DNA of 52,132 bases from Microcaldota archaeon (GTDB lineage: Archaea > Micrarchaeota > Micrarchaeia > Micrarchaeales > Micrarchaeaceae): the NCBI GenBank assembly GCA_027339055.1, contig DAHWRK010000003.1, positions 1-52,132 on the forward strand, given 5' to 3'. Below, one piece after another: positions 50,978 through 52,132 of this stretch (positions are counted from its first letter, which is position 1; every line of letters starts with the position of its first letter). The notes under the pieces are model-generated. The model was not told the origin of the DNA, made no database searches, and saw only the letters and a list, made by a program, of their open reading frames with translations. The position numbers and the translations under genes are program-made.

Positions 50978-51548
50978 TTTTACCATTTATAACCTTGATA
51001 AGCCTTGAATAGAATCCATCCCTTACCTTGGAGAGCATGCTGTCAAGGCCATAGTCTATTGCCATTTTGCCGTCTGAAGAGTTTGCGTACAGGCCGAACG
51101 CGAAGCCTTCGGGGGCTTCGGAAAGCTTGGCCTTAGGGAATTTCTTTTTTATCAGCTGCATGTCGTCCTTGGCAGCATGCACCTCGCAGTCTGTCCCTAG
51201 CGCATCAAGAGCATTGGAATACAGCTTGAGTAGCAGGGCTTTGTAATCGTCCGTATTTTTGTATTCTGATATCGAAGCCCTGAGTTCGGCCTCCGCTGCT
51301 GAGAGCTTTTCGGCCATCGAGCCATAGAGTATCCTTTTGGCCTCTATATTTGCCTTGGACTGTTCCCTTGCCTTTATCTGCGAAGCCTCAAACTCTGCCT
51401 TGGAAATCGTTTCCTTCGATTCCGAAGCCGCCCGTGCCTTTGCATCGTTTATTATTTTATCCGCTTCGGCCCTAGCTTCGCTGAGGAGCTTGGATGTTTC
51501 CTGCTCCTTGCGCTTTTCTATGCCTGCCACGATCTCTTCGAGGCCCAT
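50970..51548 (-). CDS. atpE: A-type ATP synthase subunit E (stator)
   Basis: About 192 residues from ATG 51548, preceded by GGTG. The track begins at a GTG three codons earlier. N-terminal coiled coil ('EEIVAGIEKRKEQETSKLLSEARAEADKIINDAKARA') and C-terminal globular head ('DDMQLIKKKFPKAKLSE'). With H it forms the peripheral stalk. Follows the proteolipid gene by 18 bases. Confidence 0.93.
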   Translation of the reverse strand: MGLEEIVAGIEKRKEQETSKLLSEARAEADKIINDAKARAASESKETISKAEFEASQIKAREQSKANIEAKRILYGSMAEKLSAAEAELRASISEYKNTDDYKALLLKLYSNALDALGTDCEVHAAKDDMQLIKKKFPKAKLSEAPEGFAFGLYANSSDGKMAIDYGLDSMLSKVRDGFYSRLIKVINGKND

Positions 51549-51566
51549 TTGCACCACTGGCTAACT

Positions 51567-51794
51567 TCAAAGTATCTGCAGCAGCAGTATGAGGCCGAGC
51601 ACGAATCCTATTATCCAAAGCGTTTCTGGTATCACGAAGAAGAACAGCACCTGCCCGAATTTTTCAGGCTTTTCGGCTATTATTCCCATTCCTGCAGCTC
51701 CGATTCCCTGCTGCGCCATTCCAGTTCCTATCAATCCTCCGGCTATTGCTATAGATGCAGCAACAGCATATAACGGACTTACCGCTACTACCAT
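51567..51794 (-). CDS. atpK: A-type ATP synthase proteolipid subunit K (c subunit)
   Basis: 75 residues from ATG 51794, which has a perfect GGTGA site. The track start 51806 is TTG. Two helices: 'PLYAVAASIAIAGGLIGTGMAQQGIGAAGMGII' and 'FFFVIPETLWIIGFVLGLILLLQIL', joined by the polar loop 'AEKPEKFGQ'. The Glu of 'PETLW' is the ion-carrying carboxylate. Single-hairpin form. First gene of the operon, with a TATA box about 40 bases upstream. Whether it carries H+ or Na+ cannot be decided from the motif alone. Confidence 0.95.
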   Translation of the reverse strand: MVVAVSPLYAVAASIAIAGGLIGTGMAQQGIGAAGMGIIAEKPEKFGQVLFFFVIPETLWIIGFVLGLILLLQIL

Positions 51795-51827
51795 GTTTTT
51801 CACCAAATCATTAAGCTTTAACGTAGC

Positions 51828-51841
51828 AATATAAATAAATT
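51828..51841 (-). promoter_or_regulatory. TATA box of the A-ATPase operon
   Basis: Minus strand AATTTATTTATATT, about 40 bases before ATG 51794, giving a leader of roughly 15 bases that contains TGGTGAAA. No other strong promoter is seen inside the operon. Confidence 0.6.
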
Positions 51842-51902
51842 AACAAGCATAGATAACTAATCTCGTGCTAATGAATACAAACAATTAATTTTGCAACGAA
51901 TA

Positions 51903-51912
51903 GATTTATAAA
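51903..51912 (+). promoter_or_regulatory. TATA box of rtcB
   Basis: GATTTATAAA in the divergent spacer, 43-72 bases before the two possible rtcB start codons (51954 and 51975). Confidence 0.45.
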
Positions 51913-51974
51913 GGCTCCATAAAATAGGCGCAGCACAGCGTTTGCGCCGGCATATGCTTTTGAAAGTGATCGTA

Positions 51975-52132
51975 ATGGAAGGGAAAGAGATTAAGATAGA
52001 AAAGATGGGCGATTTCGAATGGCAGATTGATGCTTCGCAGGAAAAATCCATGAACGTTCCGGTGAAGATATTTGCCAACGATTACATAATTGACAACATA
52101 CAGCGCGACAGGACGCTGAAGCAGGCCATAAA
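51975..52132 (+). CDS. rtcB: tRNA-splicing ligase RtcB, N-terminal fragment (cut by window end)
   Basis: The frame is open to the last base, which is why the ORF track missed it. From ATG 51975 it reads 'MEGKEIKIEKMGDFEWQIDA...MNVPVKIFANDYIIDNIQRDRTLKQA', matching the N-terminus of archaeal RtcB (start strand, W-x-I, M-x-V-P-x-x-I-x-A, then the helical D-x-x-L-x-Q-A segment). RtcB joins tRNA exons after intron removal, using GTP and Mn2+. An upstream in-frame ATG at 51954 would add seven residues. About 50 of the usual ~480 residues are visible and none of the catalytic site. Confidence 0.82.
   Translation, partial: MEGKEIKIEKMGDFEWQIDASQEKSMNVPVKIFANDYIIDNIQRDRTLKQAI

Noticed and set aside
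1-52132. CRISPR array, transposase, integrase or provirus genes
   Set aside because: No regularly spaced direct repeats and no recombinase or capsid-like proteins seen. The repeats present are within LamG, beta-helix and tRNA genes.

Overview
The window looks like a chromosomal segment of a small-genome archaeon, most likely a DPANN lineage close to Micrarchaeota (inference from gene content, no search was run). The archaeal evidence is direct: an A-type ATP synthase operon, archaeal PheS/PheT, an archaeal ATP-dependent DNA ligase, a free-standing TRAM protein, an RtcB tRNA ligase, class III (archaellin-type) prepilin signals, TATA boxes about 25 bases before the first codon, GGTGA-type ribosome sites, and tRNA genes with short introns. 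One tRNA intron is in the D-loop, an unusual place.

Layout. (1) 1-5979, plus strand: a cell-surface operon of proteins with pilin-like N-terminal helices, most followed by concanavalin/LamG-like repeats. (2) 6194-11830, minus strand: type IV pilus-like system 1 (wHTH coiled-coil protein, secretion ATPase, unknown coiled-coil protein, two TadC/FlaJ-type membrane proteins). (3) 11932-12775: a site-2 protease and tRNA-Gln(CTG). (4) 12801-15044, plus strand: a small unknown protein, a soluble TrkA-N/RCK protein and two two-helix membrane proteins with RCK domains but no recognisable K+ selectivity filter. (5) 15122-22620, minus strand: a very basic membrane-anchored protein and a surface protein of about 2,030 residues with a glycine-rich head and a C-terminal anchor. 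(6) 22692-24699: KsgA/Dim1, tRNA-Thr(GGT) and a GalT-like HIT-family enzyme. (7) 24712-30991, minus strand: type IV pilus-like system 2, a tightly overlapping ten-gene operon (ATPase, two short TadC-like proteins, about seven pilin or minor-pilin-like proteins). (8) 31115-37431: a wHTH regulator divergent from system 2, DNA ligase, a beta-helix surface protein, tRNA-Thr(CGT) with an intron, and a zinc-poor MDR oxidoreductase. (9) 37600-43243: a four-helix membrane protein with its own promoter and terminator, a TRAM protein, a surface protein overlapping pheS, pheT, and a lone pilin. (10) 43306-51794, minus strand: the A-type ATPase operon in the order K-E-C-F-A-B-D-x-H-I, where x is a small unidentified membrane protein coupled on both sides. 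(11) the 5' end of rtcB at the right edge.

Two themes dominate. The first is the cell surface: two complete but distinct pilus-type motor sets, separate pilins, LamG repeats, a beta-helix protein and a giant anchored protein, together nearly half of the sequence. The second is energy and ion handling: the A-ATPase with an extra small subunit candidate and the filter-less RCK channel-like pair. Interrupted tRNA genes and rtcB, which ligates spliced tRNA exons, fit together functionally.

Limits: all names rest on reading motifs by eye. Start codons were adjusted from the ORF track where TATA distance, ribosome sites or overlaps pointed elsewhere. There is no gene-free stretch longer than 300 bases. 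The longest gaps (5980-6193 and 38466-38718) contain a terminator-like palindrome and promoter-like AT boxes respectively, and I saw no RNA gene in either.
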